The notes beneath the pieces are model-generated. The model worked only from the letters and a program-made list of their open reading frames with translations, made no database searches and was not told the origin of the DNA. The position numbers and the translations under genes were made by a program. From an uncultured Dorea sp. (GTDB lineage: Bacteria > Bacillota > Clostridia > Lachnospirales > Lachnospiraceae), in the NCBI GenBank assembly GCA_947652615.1, contig CANTDX010000026.1, positions 1 through 43,428 on the forward strand: DNA of 43,428 nt, read 5' to 3'. Shown here piece by piece: positions 41,096-43,428 of the stretch (position 1 is the first letter of the stretch; the number at the start of each line of letters is the position of its first letter).

Positions 41096-43275
41096 AATAC
41101 TGCCTCCTCATCAATCCGGCACTCATATCCCAGGTTCCCGAATCGCTCGATCACTCCGCCCGCGCTCTCCTTATCCGTATTGGCAAGAAGCACATACAGC
41201 CTGCCTCCCCTTAAGATACCCAGATAATCCGACTGCCGTATTGCCTGCCCAAGCGACCTTCCCACGCTCTCATAATCCTCTGTCCCGGCAAGAATCTCAA
41301 GCAGTATATACTCTGTCAATCCCTTATTCTTCGCATCAGAGTAGGCCTTCGCAAGATGTGTGAATGCTTCCTCATCCAGCACATTCGTACCCTCCACATA
41401 GCGCTGGTTGTGCAGCGCTTCCAGGTACCGGTTCGCACGCACCACCGCATTCTGGATCAGATAACCTACGATCGTGAGGCGGTTCGCCTCTCCCAATGTC
41501 ATGCGCTCCCACGGTATTCCCCAAAGCATCAGGATGAGCTGCATATCATCCTCCGAATAGACGGCGCTCGCCATCATCGGCATCTTCTCGGCCATATCCC
41601 GGTTGATGTAGACACGGCGTTCCTTAAGGTCGCCGTACATCGCATCCATATCCGTGTATCTGATGGAATTCCCAAGCTTACGCGCTTCCGGCGAAGTCGC
41701 GGAAAAAAGCCTGGCATAATCCCCGTTCGCCACCGTGTACACCGCCACATCCTCGCAATCCATCAGCCTTGCAAGCACCTGCGCGGCATAGAACAGAACC
41801 TCCTCCTGTCCATACTGTTCAAGGCTTGACGATACATCATAGATCTTGCCAAGGCTCTCCTTGTGATTGACGATCTGCGCCTCGAAATTATGCTTCATCC
41901 TGACATTGCTGTCGTTAATATCCTCAATATCCCTGATCTGTCCGTTCAAATACTGGACCCTGGATGCATTCTCACCCTTCACGAACCGAAGCTGATCCCT
42001 CATATATCCAACGACCAGACCGACGATGAAGAGCTGCGCCATCCACACATATGTATTATAATCCAACAGCACCTCAAACCCGCTCTCTGCGCGCATCCTG
42101 GTAAGACAATACCCCACGATCGACAGAAACGCGGTAAAGACAGCCTGCTGCTGTCCATAGACCACCGCAAAAAGCAATACATACAGCAGGAACAGGTCAA
42201 GCCTTGCCAGAAATGCACTGTCCGCTGCCTGAGCGCTTAACAGATATACCGGGATAAAACAGATCAGCGCTTCGGCAAACGGAATCAGAGCCTTCACAAT
42301 CCTCCGGGTATGATTCCACGTCTTCACAGCCAGCCCGCCGCCGTCGTCCTCATCCGTGATAAAAGAAGCACTGTGCCGCTTCATAAAACGGACAACCGGT
42401 TTGATCCCCTTCTCATATCCATTGAAGATCTCATAAGAGAACTCTTCTCTATATCTGCTGCAGTCCAGCACCAGACGATTGCTCATCCCTACCGTATTGT
42501 CGACAACCTCCACGCCGGAACCCATCTCTTCGCGGATCTTCTCTGCAAGCGTAAGCTCTCCCACCTCTTCCATGGAGGAGATGTGATAGATCGGGAACTT
42601 AAGCTCCTCCTTACAGATCACCCGATAGGAAAGCTCCACCGCATCATTCAGATAGATCATGGAGAACGCCCTCCGGTCATTGGCCGAGATCCGCCCAGTC
42701 TTAAGTCCCTCAAGGATCATACGGAAACAAGGCGCATTCTCCAGCTCTCCCTTCTCCGGCGTCCAGTAGAGATGGTCGAATCTTAAGATCCTCGTATCCA
42801 TATTCTGAGTCTTATAATAATTCGTACAGATCTCCTCGCCCTGAGTCAGCGCCAGCGCCTTAAATCCCTTGGGCGATACCGGCTCGTCCTCCGCGATATT
42901 GTCGATATACGCGTCGCCGAACACCTCCTCGGAGGAGAAATAAATAAGCCGCCCCGTCTTGACCATGCTGAATGCAGACAGAATATTCATGACGCCTGCC
43001 GCATAGCGCACCGACTCCTGCCTCGCCTTATCCTCCCAGTCAAAATTCGTATCATAAGCCCCCATAAATACCGTCACGTCCGGCCGGATGCTCTCGAAGA
43101 TATCCTTGATACTCTCACTCTCATACGGGAACTGATACTTTTCAAATACTCGCTTATAAGAATAGCGGCTGTCCCTCTGGCCTGTCAGTAAATATACCCG
43201 ATGACCGTTCTTATTCAGTTTGTCGATCATCGCATTCATCAGCACGCTGCCGCCGCCTATCAATAATACAACCAT
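41092..43275 (-). CDS. pelD: PelD-like c-di-GMP receptor with N-terminal degenerate SDR domain
   Basis: This 727-residue protein has an SDR/epimerase-like domain (1-300), four membrane segments (about 328-425), a coiled coil (430-490), a GAF domain (about 490-620) and a degenerate GGDEF domain (625-727). The last keeps an I-site motif R680-Q-S-D683, five residues ahead of a broken active site RGGRL (689-693). That is the PelD pattern: c-di-GMP binding without synthesis. The SDR domain keeps SSEEVFGD (114-121) but has lost the YxxxK dyad (Phe138...Ala142) and most of the glycine-rich loop (GGGSVLM), so it is likely a pseudoenzyme. It is the first gene of the operon. GGTGAGG lies ahead of the ATG. 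Confidence 0.83.
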   Translation of the reverse strand: MVVLLIGGGSVLMNAMIDKLNKNGHRVYLLTGQRDSRYSYKRVFEKYQFPYESESIKDIFESIRPDVTVFMGAYDTNFDWEDKARQESVRYAAGVMNILSAFSMVKTGRLIYFSSEEVFGDAYIDNIAEDEPVSPKGFKALALTQGEEICTNYYKTQNMDTRILRFDHLYWTPEKGELENAPCFRMILEGLKTGRISANDRRAFSMIYLNDAVELSYRVICKEELKFPIYHISSMEEVGELTLAEKIREEMGSGVEVVDNTVGMSNRLVLDCSRYREEFSYEIFNGYEKGIKPVVRFMKRHSASFITDEDDGGGLAVKTWNHTRRIVKALIPFAEALICFIPVYLLSAQAADSAFLARLDLFLLYVLLFAVVYGQQQAVFTAFLSIVGYCLTRMRAESGFEVLLDYNTYVWMAQLFIVGLVVGYMRDQLRFVKGENASRVQYLNGQIRDIEDINDSNVRMKHNFEAQIVNHKESLGKIYDVSSSLEQYGQEEVLFYAAQVLARLMDCEDVAVYTVANGDYARLFSATSPEARKLGNSIRYTDMDAMYGDLKERRVYINRDMAEKMPMMASAVYSEDDMQLILMLWGIPWERMTLGEANRLTIVGYLIQNAVVRANRYLEALHNQRYVEGTNVLDEEAFTHLAKAYSDAKNKGLTEYILLEILAGTEDYESVGRSLGQAIRQSDYLGILRGGRLYVLLANTDKESAGGVIERFGNLGYECRIDEEAVL

Positions 43276-43314
43276 ATCCTCACCGCTCTTTAATAACTTT
43301 TTATCACATATAAA

Positions 43315-43342
43315 ATTATATCATTTTGAGATTAAAAGTCAA
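43315..43342 (-). promoter_or_regulatory. Promoter of the Pel-type operon
   Basis: On the minus strand TTGACT (43342-43337), 16 bases, a perfect TATAAT (43320-43315), about 40 bases ahead of the pelD ATG. Genes from 43275 to 29323 follow with gaps under 40 bases, so this promoter probably serves about eleven genes. Confidence 0.65.
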
Positions 43343-43357
43343 TACAGGCAGACAGGC

Positions 43358-43391
43358 AAAAAGCCCTTGATGAGCTTAATCATCAAAGGCT
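43358..43391 (-). terminator. Intrinsic terminator of the gene at the right edge
   Basis: A 12-bp stem with one mismatch (43391-43380 with 43373-43362 on the minus strand) and a 6-base loop is followed by TTTTTGCC. The left arm covers the last codons of the partial gene. It insulates that gene from the pel promoter just downstream. Confidence 0.75.
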
Positions 43392-43428
43392 TCTTTCATT
43401 TTATCCATAAAACCTTTTCGTTTCTTAC
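43376..43428 (-). CDS. C-terminal end of an unidentified protein (partial)
   Basis: The minus strand reads an open frame from the window edge, ending KKRKGFMDKMKEAFDD and TAA. The stop lies inside the terminator hairpin, which supports this being a real gene end. Only 16 codons are visible and I do not recognise the protein. The basic-then-amphipathic tail would suit a cytoplasmic protein. Confidence 0.5.
   Translation of the reverse strand, partial: KKRKGFMDKMKEAFDD

Noticed and set aside
1..43428. CRISPR arrays, tRNA or rRNA genes, transposase genes
   Set aside because: No regularly spaced repeats, cloverleaf sequences, rRNA blocks or transposase-like proteins were seen anywhere in the window.

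Overview
The window looks like a chromosomal segment of a Gram-positive anaerobe of the Clostridia, most likely Lachnospiraceae. Signs are strong AGGAGG-type ribosome-binding sites, sigma-A-like promoters, tightly packed operons, and a Clostridia-type gene repertoire (FrhB-like ferredoxin proteins in a polysaccharide locus, a DUF4832 pair, a Gram-positive Pel cluster). The taxonomic call is inference. No gap between genes exceeds 300 bases; the longest is about 165 bases.

Region 1 (1-11.7 kb, minus strand, visibly more AT-rich than the rest) is an incomplete type I BREX phage-defence operon. It reads brxA, brxB, brxC (broken by a one-base frameshift at an A7 tract), a AAA ATPase plus a subtilisin-like protease resembling the IetA/IetS defence pair, then pglX. 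PglX stops at 589 residues, about half the usual length. pglZ and brxL are not present here. The ATPase-protease pair is translationally coupled to pglX, so it behaves as part of the BREX operon. An unrecognised 414-residue gene lies upstream.

Region 2 (11.7-18.3 kb) holds housekeeping genes (Mrp-type Fe-S carrier ATPase, RidA), then a NarL-type two-component system divergent from an ATPase plus two ABC-2 permeases. This is the layout of the linearmycin-resistance LnrJK/LnrLMN systems. An 8-bp-arm inverted repeat lies over the promoter of the transporter operon.

Region 3 (18.3-27.8 kb) is a polysaccharide locus: several GT2 glycosyltransferases, a membrane-anchored GHL10 protein, an MsbA-like ABC exporter, an FrhB-like Fe-S protein, and a GT2-pyruvyltransferase fusion. 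A 30-bp imperfect inverted repeat brackets the 5' end of the fusion gene and the divergent promoter region.

Region 4 (27.9-43.3 kb) is an extended Gram-positive Pel-type exopolysaccharide operon read right to left from one promoter near 43.33 kb. It encodes a PelD-like c-di-GMP receptor with a degenerate SDR domain, PelE, a GT-C-like membrane protein, a DUF2194 protein in the PelA position, PelF, PelG, a DUF2304 protein, a GT4, a dolichyl-phosphate-mannose-synthase-like GT2, and a DUF4832 protein. A second DUF4832 gene faces it from the left and overlaps it tail to tail. PelDEFG would make and export the polymer under c-di-GMP control. The DPM-like GT2, DUF2304 protein and GT-C protein could decorate it outside the membrane. 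The right edge carries the last 16 codons of another minus-strand gene and its terminator.
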